A program made the position numbers and the translations under genes. The notes beneath the pieces were generated by a model, which worked only from the letters and a program-made list of their open reading frames with translations, was not told the origin of the DNA and did no database searches. From positions 1 to 10,701 of the forward strand of contig JAQVRW010000074.1 in NCBI GenBank assembly GCA_028700875.1: a DNA stretch of 10,701 nt, read 5' to 3'. The number at the start of each line of letters is the position of its first letter. Within the stretch, counting starts at the first letter, position 1. This DNA comes from Candidatus Zixiibacteriota bacterium (GTDB lineage: Bacteria; Zixibacteria; MSB-5A5; GN15; JAAZOE01). Shown here piece after piece: positions 1 through 7,402 of the stretch.

Positions 1-1219
1 CCCGGGGATCCCCCTTGGGGTATTCCAGATACTCCGAAAATTCCCGTCCATCCTTGGTCTTTACCACCACCCTGGAAGGCTGCTTGGCCGGAAACATCTT
101 CTCGAATTCGACCGACGCTTCTCCTTTGATCTTGTCGATCACCTCCCAAATTCGCGGATCTTTCATCTTCTCGTCGGAGAAGCTTTGGGTCGTGATTTTA
201 TGATCGACCAGGGCGGCGGCGAGGCAGTACGGCAGCGAATGATCGGCGGTTTCCCGGGATTCCGGGCGGTACTTATGAGAATCGAACAGGATGTCGCAGG
301 CACGGGCGATGGTCGTCACCGTGACCCGGTCGATTTGATCGTAATCGATATTGTTTTTGGTCACCGCTTTCAATGCCGCCGTGATATGCGTATGAGTCAG
401 CGCCTCGGTGGGAAATGCCTTCATGCCGCACTCCAGAATCTTGAAATTCTTCCCCAAACCGCCGACCAGTTTTTCCACGGCCCATTCCGGCCCGAAAACA
501 TCCATCAGTCCCTCTTTGCCGTCGAAAACCGCCTCCGTCCCGGTGTACCCGCGTTTGGCCATGAGCGCGGCCATGACGCCGCTTTGGACGGCCATCGGGT
601 CGACCGTGTTTTTCATCATGGTCAGTTTCCCGGCGGTGGGGCAACCGATGGTATGGTTGTGGCACCCGCTGATGCCGATGGCGTGGACCATCTGATCGAC
701 GGTCAGCCCCAGCAACCTCCCGGCCACGATCGGCGATACGAACTGGGTCAGGGTGGCATGGTGCCATTTCCGTTCGCGGACACCGGGCACGGCGAATTCG
801 CACAGGCGTTGCTCGAATTCATAGGCCAGAACGATGGCGACGATGACGTCCTTCATCGACGCCTCGGCCAACTCCCCTGCCGCCAGCGCCGCAGGAATCA
901 AATCGGAAGGATGCGAGGGATCCTCTTTCCAGTAGATGTCGTTGAAATCCAAAGCCCGGATCATCAGCGAATTGACCAGCGTGGCGTTGACGGCCGGGAT
1001 ACGGTCGCCAAAACCGATCAGAGTCGCCTCATCCCGCCCTTCCATGCCGAGATAGATATCCCGCAGGATATTGACGTCCCGGGTATGATATCCGCCATAG
1101 GCGCAGCCGACAGAATCGTACAAATACCGCTTGACCTCATGAACCACACGTTCGGGAAGATCTTCGAACTTGAGATTAACGGCGAACTCGGCTATCTGCC
1201 GCGAAATCGATTTATCCAT
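1..1219 (-). CDS. MmgE/PrpD family dehydratase, 3' end cut by the window edge
   Basis: Translating the minus strand from the ATG at 1219 gives about 406 residues with no stop before the left edge. The family usually has about 450-480, so a short C-terminal part is missing. The start MDKSISRQIAEFAV, then DSVGCAYGG, ALDFND...SHPSD, a central GCHNHTIGCPTAGKLT, ADHSLPYCLAAAL and a final YPKGDPR are the hallmarks of MmgE/PrpD proteins. Family members include 2-methylcitrate dehydratase (PrpD) and cis-aconitate decarboxylase; they act on tricarboxylic acids without an iron-sulfur cluster. The gene begins 11 bases after the aconitase-like gene, with GAGG just before the ATG, so the two are co-translated in one operon. 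I infer dehydration of a methylcitrate- or citrate-like substrate whose product the neighbour hydrates. The family is clear, but the substrate is not: the family also includes decarboxylases and members of unknown substrate. Confidence 0.93.
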   Translation of the reverse strand, partial: MDKSISRQIAEFAVNLKFEDLPERVVHEVKRYLYDSVGCAYGGYHTRDVNILRDIYLGMEGRDEATLIGFGDRIPAVNATLVNSLMIRALDFNDIYWKEDPSHPSDLIPAALAAGELAEASMKDVIVAIVLAYEFEQRLCEFAVPGVRERKWHHATLTQFVSPIVAGRLLGLTVDQMVHAIGISGCHNHTIGCPTAGKLTMMKNTVDPMAVQSGVMAALMAKRGYTGTEAVFDGKEGLMDVFGPEWAVEKLVGGLGKNFKILECGMKAFPTEALTHTHITAALKAVTKNNIDYDQIDRVTVTTIARACDILFDSHKYRPESRETADHSLPYCLAAALVDHKITTQSFSDEKMKDPRIWEVIDKIKGEASVEFEKMFPAKQPSRVVVKTKDGREFSEYLEYPKGDPR

Positions 1220-1230
1220 TTCCGACCTCA

Positions 1231-3213
1231 CTATTTCGATGTTTCAGACAATCTGCTTTTGACCCAGTTTTCGAGACCTTCGACCAACACCAGTTCCTGA
1301 GCCGTGGCCCCCACCGGATCAATCGGGTACTCTTTACCGTCGGCGGTCAACACAGAACGACGGATATTGATTTCCGCCCTGATTCCGGTCTTGACAGTCA
1401 GTCTCCCCGTTCCGAAATGAGCTTTCAGGCCCTTGACCAATTCCGGCACTTCGATAGCAAGGAAGCCGTTGTTGAGCGCATTGCGTTTGTATGTCTCATT
1501 GAGCGAGCCGGCCACAACCAGGCGGATGCCGCGATACTTGAGCGCGGTGGCCGCCTGCTCCCGGGAACTGCCCGTGCCAAAGTTGAACCCGCCGACCAGA
1601 ACATCGCCCTTATTGACGATCATCCCGAATTCCGGGTCGTAGTTCTCCATCACCACTCCGGCTTGTTGATCGGGGGTGAAATCATCCTGATATGTGTATT
1701 TCCCCGGATAGATGCCGTCCGTGTTAAGGTTGTCCTGATAGCAAAAGATGATCTCCCCGGCGAGGACCTCGGGGAAACCCTCCAAAACCGGCACCTGCTC
1801 GCAGGCCGAAGCGGCCTTGGCGCCGACCGCGATCGTTCCTCGAATCTGCTCGGATTCGATCTCCACCGGGCCATCGATAAAACCGGATATGGCGGAGGCG
1901 GCCACGACCTCGGGCGAAGCCAGATAGACCTCCGCCGATTTCGACCCCATCCGCCCTTTGAAATTGCGGTTGGTGGCGGATATCCCGACTTCCCCATCTT
2001 CCAGAAGACCGGTACCCAAACCGATACAAGGACCGCACCCCGGCGGAAGCGCTATCGCCCCGGCCATCAAAAGCGCCTGCCAGTCGCCCCGCCGTTCGCT
2101 TTCGGCCTGAACCTCATTGGAGGCCGCGGCGACGTAAAATTTGACTCCCGAAGCAACCTTCTTTCCCTCGACGACATGAGCCGCGGCCGTCAGATCATCC
2201 ACGCGGGCGTTGACGCAAGAGACCAAGTACGCCTTGTCGATCTTCACCCGCTTTTCCCGCAGTTCGTTCACCGGGGCCATGACTTTGACATGATTCGGCC
2301 CTGCGACATACGGCTGGACAGTCGCCAGATCGAGCGTAAGGGTCTTGGCGTAATAGGCGTCGGGGTCGGCGGCAACCGCGTTTTTCGTGAGTTTTTCGAT
2401 TTGCCCCGGATTCAACCGTGGGTGCACGCCGTGACCATCGGCATCCGACGGCACTCCGGCGAGTCCGCGGCGGGCGATCACGTCGGCCCGATTTTTCAAC
2501 CAGGCGATGGTCCGGGCATCGACCGGGAAAACGCCGGCCAACGCGCCCCATTCGGTCGTCATGTTGGCGATGGTCAGACGGGCATCGATATCCAGCCCGG
2601 GGATCCCTTCCCCGGCGAACTCGACCGCATGGTTGAGCACTTCGTCTTTATTAAAATATCCGCAGAGGGTGATGATGACATCTTTGCCGGACACTCCCGG
2701 ACGGAGACTGCCGGTCAGTTCGACTCGCGCCACCGGCGGCACCAGCCACCAGGTTTTCCCCGTGGCCCAGATGGCGGCGGCGTCGGTCCGCACGATCGGC
2801 GTTCCCAGGCAACCCAATCCGCCATACATATTGGAATGGCTGTCGGAAGCCACCACCATGGTGTACGGCCAGGCGTACCCTTCCTCGCACATGATCTGAT
2901 GTCCGATCCCTCGTCCGGCGGGATAAAAGTCGACCCCCATGTCCGAGGCGAACTGTTTGATGTCGGCGTATTTTTGAAGGTTCTTTTCCGTGGTATCCTG
3001 GACATTGTGGTCCAGGGCAAAAACCGGCTGGCGCGGGTCGTTGATTTTGCCCGCGCCGATGCTCTTGAACTTGGGGATGACGGCGCCGGTGTTGTCATGG
3101 GTCATGACATGCCCCGGTTGGATGAAAATGTAGTCGCCGCTGTGAACCGTTTGTCCGGGGCCAAGCCCCACGGCGAATCCCTCGGCGATTTTTTCTATCA
3201 GGTTTTGGGCCAT
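1231..3213 (-). CDS. Single-chain aconitase/homoaconitase-like hydro-lyase
   Basis: This 660-residue protein of the aconitase superfamily reversibly dehydrates and hydrates a tricarboxylic acid using a [4Fe-4S] cluster. The cluster ligands are Cys333 (in LVSCVNAR), Cys393 and Cys396 (in PPGCGPCIGLG). Substrate-site motifs include LDHN (67-70), ASDSHSN (122-128) and ISATNRNFKGRMGS (411-424). The swivel domain that is a separate small subunit in LeuD-type enzymes is fused at the C-terminus, with GFNFGTGSSREQAATALKY at 542-560. The wording of the motifs is closest, from memory, to fungal LYS4 homoaconitase and not to AcnA or AcnB, and the length fits that type. SCVNAR replaces the common SCTNSR. 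The start is supported by AGGAG six bases before the ATG. It follows an HD-domain gene by 58 bases and precedes MmgE/PrpD by 11. Lysine biosynthesis genes are not seen nearby, so homoaconitate may not be its substrate; a methylcitrate- or citrate-type acid is an alternative suggested by the partner. Confidence 0.92.
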   Translation of the reverse strand: MAQNLIEKIAEGFAVGLGPGQTVHSGDYIFIQPGHVMTHDNTGAVIPKFKSIGAGKINDPRQPVFALDHNVQDTTEKNLQKYADIKQFASDMGVDFYPAGRGIGHQIMCEEGYAWPYTMVVASDSHSNMYGGLGCLGTPIVRTDAAAIWATGKTWWLVPPVARVELTGSLRPGVSGKDVIITLCGYFNKDEVLNHAVEFAGEGIPGLDIDARLTIANMTTEWGALAGVFPVDARTIAWLKNRADVIARRGLAGVPSDADGHGVHPRLNPGQIEKLTKNAVAADPDAYYAKTLTLDLATVQPYVAGPNHVKVMAPVNELREKRVKIDKAYLVSCVNARVDDLTAAAHVVEGKKVASGVKFYVAAASNEVQAESERRGDWQALLMAGAIALPPGCGPCIGLGTGLLEDGEVGISATNRNFKGRMGSKSAEVYLASPEVVAASAISGFIDGPVEIESEQIRGTIAVGAKAASACEQVPVLEGFPEVLAGEIIFCYQDNLNTDGIYPGKYTYQDDFTPDQQAGVVMENYDPEFGMIVNKGDVLVGGFNFGTGSSREQAATALKYRGIRLVVAGSLNETYKRNALNNGFLAIEVPELVKGLKAHFGTGRLTVKTGIRAEINIRRSVLTADGKEYPIDPVGATAQELVLVEGLENWVKSRLSETSK

Positions 3214-3271
3214 GATCGACTCCTGAACTTCAAACGTGACAATCGTCGCTTCTCACGAAGGACAATATGGA

Positions 3272-3805
3272 TTACTTCACCAGCTCAAAATCGATGAAAT
3301 CGGCGTGGTGGAAGATGATGCTTTCCGGCAAACGGGTCTCCCCCGCGCCTTCCTTGGAGTGGGTAGCGATGATATGCAGGACCTCCGAAGGCAGACCGTG
3401 CTTGAACGCCAACGCCACGCCGCTGAACGGGTGACGGATATGTTTGCCGAAATCGGACTTGACCGGCTTGCCCATGATGATCTCGAATTCGCACAGTTTC
3501 CCGACGTCCGCCAAGAGCGCCCCCGCGATGAGATAATCCCGGTTGATTCTGGTCTTGTTGGCCCCGTGGATTTCGGTCAGGACCTGGTCGCAGGCGATAC
3601 ACATGCGGCAAACCGCCCTGACGTGGTCGATGAAAGTGATTTTCACATTCTCAGCCAGCAGGGTAAACGGCATCGTCTTGAGCAGATCTTCGGTCCACCC
3701 GCGAAAGGCAATCGCCTCCTGCCAGCAGGAAACCACCCGGTTCCGCAACGACTCATCCCTTATTTCGCCGATTTCGGGCAAAAGCCTCAGTACGATGTCT
3801 CTCAT
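3272..3805 (-). CDS. HD-domain (HDIG-like) protein with degenerate HD motif
   Basis: This 177-residue protein has the layout of an HD-superfamily phosphohydrolase: His61 in FIDHVRAV, then LIAGALLADVGKL at 92-104, His residues at 122, 125, 144 and 149, and Asp169 in FHHADF. In active members the central motif reads HD (for example LLHDVGK). Here it reads AD (Ala99-Asp100), so one metal ligand is missing while the rest of the scaffold is kept. It may bind a ligand without cleaving it, or use another histidine. The start at 3805 has a GCGAGGA ribosome site five bases upstream. It is the first gene of the operon with the aconitase-like and MmgE/PrpD genes, which suggests a regulatory or accessory role for that pathway, but nothing in the sequence states a substrate. 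I am confident of the fold, not of activity. Confidence 0.8.
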   Translation of the reverse strand: MRDIVLRLLPEIGEIRDESLRNRVVSCWQEAIAFRGWTEDLLKTMPFTLLAENVKITFIDHVRAVCRMCIACDQVLTEIHGANKTRINRDYLIAGALLADVGKLCEFEIIMGKPVKSDFGKHIRHPFSGVALAFKHGLPSEVLHIIATHSKEGAGETRLPESIIFHHADFIDFELVK

Positions 3806-3849
3806 AAAATCCTCGCTTTAGGATTACTGTCGCATCCAGAAATTACGAA

Positions 3850-3878
3850 AAGATACCCCTCCGCGCCATCTTTGTCAA
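3850..3878 (-). promoter_or_regulatory. Sigma70-type promoter of the HD-aconitase-MmgE/PrpD operon
   Basis: On the minus strand a perfect TTGACA (3878-3873) is followed after 17 bases by TATCTT (3855-3850). Transcription would start near 3843, leaving a leader of about 38 bases before the HD-domain gene. No other promoter is evident before the two downstream genes, so this probably drives all three. Confidence 0.7.
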
Positions 3879-3983
3879 CACGGTACATTCCGGGCATTGC
3901 CGCCATTTCGACCTTTAAGACGCCCTTTGCGGCCGAAACGGGTCTATCGCCCGAGATTTAGGATTGACAGCACCGCCGGTTTT

Positions 3984-4012
3984 TTCCATCTTATGGTCGG
4001 ATAGACTATAAT
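3984..4012 (+). promoter_or_regulatory. Probable promoter of the Trm112-like gene
   Basis: A perfect TATAAT lies at 4007-4012, about 20 bases before the GTG start, giving a very short leader that still contains the ribosome site. The -35 region 17 bases upstream (TTCCAT, 3984-3989) is poor. A perfect TTGACA at 3964-3969 is too far from this -10 to pair with it. The start point is therefore plausible, but the -35 assignment is weak. Confidence 0.45.
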
Positions 4013-4031
4013 CGACATAAAGGACAAAGTC

Positions 4032-4298
4032 GTGCCGATCAACAAAGAATTGCTGGAAATCCTCTGTTGCCCGCTGACCAAGAAGCCGGTCACGGCCCTT
4101 CCCGACGACAAGCTGGCTCTGGTCAATGATCATATTGCTCGGAAGCAGATCAAGGACGTCGACGGGAATATCATCGACCGGCCCCTGACCGAAGCCTTGC
4201 TGACCGAAGACCGCAAGACCATCTATCGAATCGATGAAGGTATTCCGGTCATGCTGATCGGCAGCGGTATTCCGACCGCTCAAGTCTCCGGTTTATAG
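4032..4298 (+). CDS. Trm112-like small protein (YcaR/UPF0434 type)
   Basis: The protein has 88 residues and starts with GTG, eight bases after AAGGA. The N-terminal INKELLEILCCPLTKKPV and the C-terminal IYRIDEGIPVMLI match the two ends of the Trm112/YcaR fold. In eukaryotes and archaea Trm112 is a small activator of methyltransferases; bacterial members are mostly uncharacterised. Between these ends is an extra segment of roughly 20 residues (DDKLALVNDHIARKQIK region) compared with the 60-residue YcaR type. The usual zinc ligands are largely absent: only Cys12 and Cys13 remain, with no second cysteine of a CPxC pair and none in the middle. It is transcribed away from the HD-domain operon and convergent with the lipoprotein gene, 18 bases from its stop. 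No intrinsic terminator is visible in that gap. Confidence 0.8.
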   Translation: MPINKELLEILCCPLTKKPVTALPDDKLALVNDHIARKQIKDVDGNIIDRPLTEALLTEDRKTIYRIDEGIPVMLIGSGIPTAQVSGL

Positions 4299-4316
4299 CC
4301 TCCGGTTTGCCCGGCT

Positions 4317-4958
4317 TTACTCGACGCCCGGTCGAAACGACCGCGTCGAATACGAGATATCGCCGATCGAGGACTGGATACGCGGTTCCAGGAGCGCAAA
4401 CCACTCCTTCTGCATGAAATAGGTCAATTCCAGCAGATCTCCCGCCACCGGAAGGCACAGGCACTCGACCCGCACCATCGTTTCCTCTGGGGTAGAAAAA
4501 ATCTTCAGGAAAACCGAATCCGACATGAATTCCGTTTCACGGACTTTGTCGGCCCCAAAATAGCCATAGAGTGACTGACGATACCGCCCGAAAAAAGCGC
4601 CGGTATCCTGCCGCACGGTTGGATCCTCGATGACCGAGACCATAAGGCCCGCCGTATGGATCGTGTCCAGAAAACAAGACACCATCCGGACGCCCCCCTC
4701 CGGGCCGACTCCCTGAGCCAGACGGTTCTGAAGCATAAGGAGAATCGAATCGGCGGCGGGGTCGAAACCGATCGGCACCCGCAAGGTGATTCCGGTGCCG
4801 GGGATGTGATATGATGAGCCAAGAAGCGAATCGACTACGGCATAGGGGGCGGCGTTGGACTTGGCGGCCGGTTTGCCTCCCCCCTGGCAGCCATTCATTA
4901 CCAGGGCGCCTGCCAAAAGCAGGCCTCCCATCCATCTGATCCAACGAGTCATAGACAT
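4317..4958 (-). CDS. Putative lipoprotein of unknown function
   Basis: From the ATG at 4958 the product has 213 residues and begins with a typical lipoprotein signal: basic residues (MTRWIRW), a hydrophobic stretch (GGLLLAGALV) and MNGC, giving Cys24 as the lipidated residue. The reading frame is open to an ATG at 5006, but those 16 extra residues (MRILVDSAGGK...) would put a polar tail before the signal, so I prefer 4958 (4952 is also possible). Neither site has a strong ribosome site. The mature part starts with a Gly/Lys/Ala linker and continues as a mixed globular domain (HIPGTGITLRVPIGF, QSSIGDISYSTRSF). I do not recognise the family. It lies 73 bases after an outer-membrane barrel gene on the same strand, which fits an envelope location. 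Confidence 0.75.
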   Translation of the reverse strand: MSMTRWIRWMGGLLLAGALVMNGCQGGGKPAAKSNAAPYAVVDSLLGSSYHIPGTGITLRVPIGFDPAADSILLMLQNRLAQGVGPEGGVRMVSCFLDTIHTAGLMVSVIEDPTVRQDTGAFFGRYRQSLYGYFGADKVRETEFMSDSVFLKIFSTPEETMVRVECLCLPVAGDLLELTYFMQKEWFALLEPRIQSSIGDISYSTRSFRPGVE

Positions 4959-5031
4959 GAGACCATTTACGCTTTTGCCCCCGGCGGAGTCAACAAGAAT
5001 ACGCATCCGTCATGTCCGGACAGCCTGTCGG

Positions 5032-5610
5032 TCAGAACCGGAACCCGACGGTAATCGGGAAGAAACTCGTGCCCTCTTCCTCGGTGAGTATTCCCACATA
5101 CCGACCATGGATAAACAGCGCTTTCCCCTTCCCCACATCCCACTGGAAACCGCCCCCGACGTTGAAATAAATCCCGGTTTCGGCGGTTTCCCGAATAACC
5201 GTATCCCCCCCCTGTTCGATCCCGAAAACGGTGGCGTGCGCTACGCCGACCCCGGCCAGAAATACGAATCCGACCGGCCCGGCGCCGATCCTTTCATTCG
5301 CGACGCCGTCCACTCCAAACATGAATATCCGTTTCCGTCCCTTGTCGGTGTCATTTGTGTATGGCAAAGGAGGATCATGGGGAAAAACATGATATTCGGC
5401 CTTGGCCATGATGTCGATGTTTGAGGCGACGTTATATCCGACTCCGAACATGCCGCCTGGGCCCGCTTTCCAACCATCGGTGAACTGGTCGGGATGGGCC
5501 GGCAGGGACATTTCCACTCCCAATGAAAGCTCCAGCGGTTTCCGTTCCTGTGCATCGACCTGGCCGCCTATTACCAAAACCATAAAAACGATTATCGTAA
5601 TACCGCGCAT
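5032..5610 (-). CDS. Small outer-membrane beta-barrel protein, paralogue A
   Basis: The product has 192 residues from the ATG at 5610, which follows a G-rich ribosome site (GGGGGGAGAG); an upstream in-frame ATG at 5646 would add 12 polar residues before the signal. Residues 1-20 (MRGITIIVFMVLVIGGQVDA) are a signal peptide, probably cut before Gln21. The rest alternates polar and hydrophobic residues with many glycines and aromatics and ends in ITVGFRF; a terminal Phe is the usual outer-membrane insertion signal. It is a clear paralogue of the gene at 5716-6279: both share AEYHxFPxD, FNVGxG, FIxGRYV and PITxGxxF. By size it is an eight-strand barrel of the OmpW/OmpX class, with no defined function. 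A terminator separates it from the paralogue, so it either has its own weak promoter or depends on read-through. Confidence 0.8.
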   Translation of the reverse strand: MRGITIIVFMVLVIGGQVDAQERKPLELSLGVEMSLPAHPDQFTDGWKAGPGGMFGVGYNVASNIDIMAKAEYHVFPHDPPLPYTNDTDKGRKRIFMFGVDGVANERIGAGPVGFVFLAGVGVAHATVFGIEQGGDTVIRETAETGIYFNVGGGFQWDVGKGKALFIHGRYVGILTEEEGTSFFPITVGFRF

Positions 5611-5670
5611 GGTCTCTCCCCCCCTAGCCCCGCCGGTGGTCGGCATGGCGTTCTTTGCCCGCTAGAAGCA

Positions 5671-5694
5671 AACCCCCGCCTGGCGGCGGGGGTT
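5671..5694 (-). terminator. Intrinsic terminator between the two barrel genes
   Basis: A perfect 10-base-pair stem (AACCCCCGCC / GGCGGGGGTT) encloses a 4-base loop. On the minus strand the descending arm ends in TT and runs into TGCTTC, a short U-containing tail. It starts about 20 bases after the stop of the gene at 5716 and ends about 60 bases before the next start at 5610, so it terminates the upstream barrel gene. The near-symmetric stem could also work on the plus strand, but no plus-strand gene precedes it. Confidence 0.75.
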
Positions 5695-5715
5695 ATGGTA
5701 CCTGTCGAAATATGG

Positions 5716-6279
5716 CTAAAATTTCACGCCGAGCGTGATGGGGATATAAGTCAAAGCATCCCCTTCGGTGTTGATGTAAACATACCGGCCCTGAATGAAA
5801 ATGGCCGCCGCCGGACCGGCTTTGAACTCAAGTCCCGCGCCGACATTGAAACAAAGGTCGGTCTCGCTGCCTATGAACTTGAACGTTTCATCACCCTCGG
5901 TTATATCGGATATCTTACTGTTGGCCAGGCCGATTCCCCCCAGGAAATAGGGCTTTATCGGGGCAGCCGGGATATCCAGCGCCAAACGACCGTTAACTGT
6001 AAACAGGAAGAAATTGAAACTCCCCCCGTCTACACCCTCGGCGTCAATGGGGAAGGAATGATACTCGGCCATACCGACCAATGAGAATCCCGGAAACGCC
6101 TTAAAACCGACCCCGGCTAAACCGTGATACCCGGTCTTCCAATAATCCTTGAAGAAATCCGGTGAATTGGGCAACGACAAACCGCCGCCGATGTAGATGT
6201 CGATCGGTTTGACATCCTGCGCCGATACAAACGCCGCCAGGCAGAGCATGACGGCCAAAGAAAGCAAGAACATTTTCAT
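5716..6279 (-). CDS. Small outer-membrane beta-barrel protein, paralogue B
   Basis: The product has 187 residues from the ATG at 6279, which has AAGGAG six bases upstream; the in-frame ATG at 6300 lacks this and would spoil the signal peptide. Residues 1-20 (MKMFLLSLAVMLCLAAFVSA) are a signal peptide cut before Gln21. The mature protein is glycine- and aromatic-rich with alternating strands (IDIYIGGGLSLP, PYFLGGIGLANS, FNVGAGLEFKAG) and ends in PITLGVKF with terminal Phe. It is paralogous to the gene at 5032-5610 along its full length, with higher divergence in the middle loops. A clear promoter (6340-6368) precedes it and an intrinsic terminator follows it, so it is probably a monocistronic, well-expressed envelope gene. 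The ligand or role cannot be told from the sequence. Confidence 0.82.
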   Translation of the reverse strand: MKMFLLSLAVMLCLAAFVSAQDVKPIDIYIGGGLSLPNSPDFFKDYWKTGYHGLAGVGFKAFPGFSLVGMAEYHSFPIDAEGVDGGSFNFFLFTVNGRLALDIPAAPIKPYFLGGIGLANSKISDITEGDETFKFIGSETDLCFNVGAGLEFKAGPAAAIFIQGRYVYINTEGDALTYIPITLGVKF

Positions 6280-6339
6280 GACGACTCCTTTGTGGGGCAT
6301 GAACTCCTTGTACGCATTGATTTACGCTACCTGCATCAA

Positions 6340-6368
6340 CAGATAGGATTCCCCGCTTCGGTTGTCAA
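6340..6368 (-). promoter_or_regulatory. Sigma70-type promoter of barrel paralogue B
   Basis: A perfect TTGACA on the minus strand (6368-6363) is followed after 17 bases by TATCTG (6345-6340). The start point would be near 6333, giving a leader of roughly 50 bases. The arrangement is almost the same as the promoter at 3850-3878. Confidence 0.65.
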
Positions 6369-6398
6369 GTTTGTTTTTTGCCGGCCCCTTGCCGGGAG

Positions 6399-7094
6399 TC
6401 ATAGTTGCGGTGAGCTGCTTACGGGGCGGCTCTTGAGATAGGCGTGCACGAAAGCGAGGCCATAGAGGACAAGTCCCGCTACGAGCAGTCCGTAATGATA
6501 CGGCCGCGGTTGCTGCAGACGCAAAGTAGCGTCGGTATCGCCCATAAACGAGGACAGAATTATCGCGGTCGCCCCCAGCGACAGAATCCAGGCAGGCCAG
6601 GTGGCACGGAAATATCCGCCGGAAGCGAAGCGTCGGATGATAAGATACCCGGCGATGATCATCCCGCAGGAGATCGCGACCGGCGCGATTACCGGCCCTA
6701 TCCAAGGGAGGGGAATCAGAAACAAAATGTCCCAGTCCATAAGCGAGACGGGCCAGCCAAGGGTAATCGCCAGCCAGACATAGTAGAAGATATCCCACAC
6801 GCCGAAAAGGATAAGGAAATACCCGAACCGTTCCCAGAACCGTTTCCCGGCCAGTCCGGCCACGGTCGCGATCATGACCATGGTGGCCAGTTCGCGGAAG
6901 AGTTCGACAGCGATATAGCGGCCGGGAATCACCTTGAGCGGCAAGGAAAACCCATCCGGGTAAAACAATCCCCGCAGATAGACGACCACCGCGGCCTCGA
7001 CATAGGCCATAGCTACGGCGAAAACCGCCACGACAATGACGAGCGTGTACAAACCGAATAATTTCGGTTTCGAGCCGGCAGACTGATTACTCAT
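6399..7094 (-). CDS. Six-helix integral membrane protein of unknown function
   Basis: The product has 231 residues from the ATG at 7094, preceded by GGGGA at about eight bases; the frame is open to a TTG at 7100 but that start is not needed. Hydrophobic stretches at about 12-40, 61-83, 88-112, 132-153, 166-184 and 201-220 predict six transmembrane helices. Charged residues sit inside or at the edge of several of them: Glu33 (AYVEAAVVVYLR), Glu64 and Glu68 (VELFRELA), Asp101 (GVWDIFYYVW), and Asp120 and Asp122 (LMDWDILFLIP). This pattern suggests a conserved functional core, not a simple anchor. I have the impression that this is a widespread uncharacterised family, but I cannot name it. The basic C-terminal tail (YLKSRP...) is probably cytoplasmic. 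It lies upstream of the barrel genes on the same strand, but a separate promoter follows it. Confidence 0.78.
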   Translation of the reverse strand: MSNQSAGSKPKLFGLYTLVIVVAVFAVAMAYVEAAVVVYLRGLFYPDGFSLPLKVIPGRYIAVELFRELATMVMIATVAGLAGKRFWERFGYFLILFGVWDIFYYVWLAITLGWPVSLMDWDILFLIPLPWIGPVIAPVAISCGMIIAGYLIIRRFASGGYFRATWPAWILSLGATAIILSSFMGDTDATLRLQQPRPYHYGLLVAGLVLYGLAFVHAYLKSRPVSSSPQL

Positions 7095-7402
7095 AAGCAA
7101 ATCCCCGATACATCAACAATCTCGCCGCCAATCGACGATCGGTCAATCGTTTTTTACGCCTTTCCCGGAAGCGGCCGGAGATTGCCATGGCTGATAGTTC
7201 ACGCGTTGACCATCAGCCGCCCGACCGCCCTTCACGGGGGGATCGGGCGCGAATATTTTTTGAACCCGATAGCCGCGCCGACGGTTAAAGTTATAATGCT
7301 TGACAGACGGCGGAAAATACACGATCCTTTGATCGAAGCACGCCGTGACGGTACGGCAGAAAATGGATCTATTTGTTTTGACTGCGCGTTGAAAGAGTTA
7401 CT
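7095..7402. other. 308-base divergent intergenic region
   Basis: No gene is supported here. It separates the minus-strand membrane protein from the plus-strand acyltransferase. On the plus strand there is a perfect TATAAT at 7292-7297 and a perfect TTGACA at 7300-7305, but the TTGACA lies downstream of the TATAAT and the best -10 after it (GATCCT, 7323-7328) is weak. On the minus strand TTGACC (7146-7141) precedes only a weak -10. Promoters for both genes must lie here, but I cannot fix either with confidence. Short reading frames across it have no coding character. Confidence 0.5.

Noticed and set aside
185..1300. A 371-codon open frame on the plus strand
   Set aside because: It is antisense to the MmgE/PrpD gene, which carries clear family motifs; the plus product has none.
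1417..3297. A 626-codon open frame on the plus strand
   Set aside because: It lies opposite the aconitase-like gene, whose cluster and substrate motifs are all intact; the plus-strand product is rich in Arg, His, Asp and Gly with no domain, as expected of a GC-rich antisense shadow.
3964..3997. TTGACA at 3964 paired with TATGGT at 3992 as the Trm112 promoter
   Set aside because: The 22-base spacing is too long for a standard promoter; the perfect TATAAT further downstream is the better -10.
6380..6396. GC-rich hairpin (CCGGC / GCCGG) after the membrane protein gene
   Set aside because: The stem is only 5 base pairs, and in the direction of transcription it is followed by a run of A, not T, so I do not call it a terminator.
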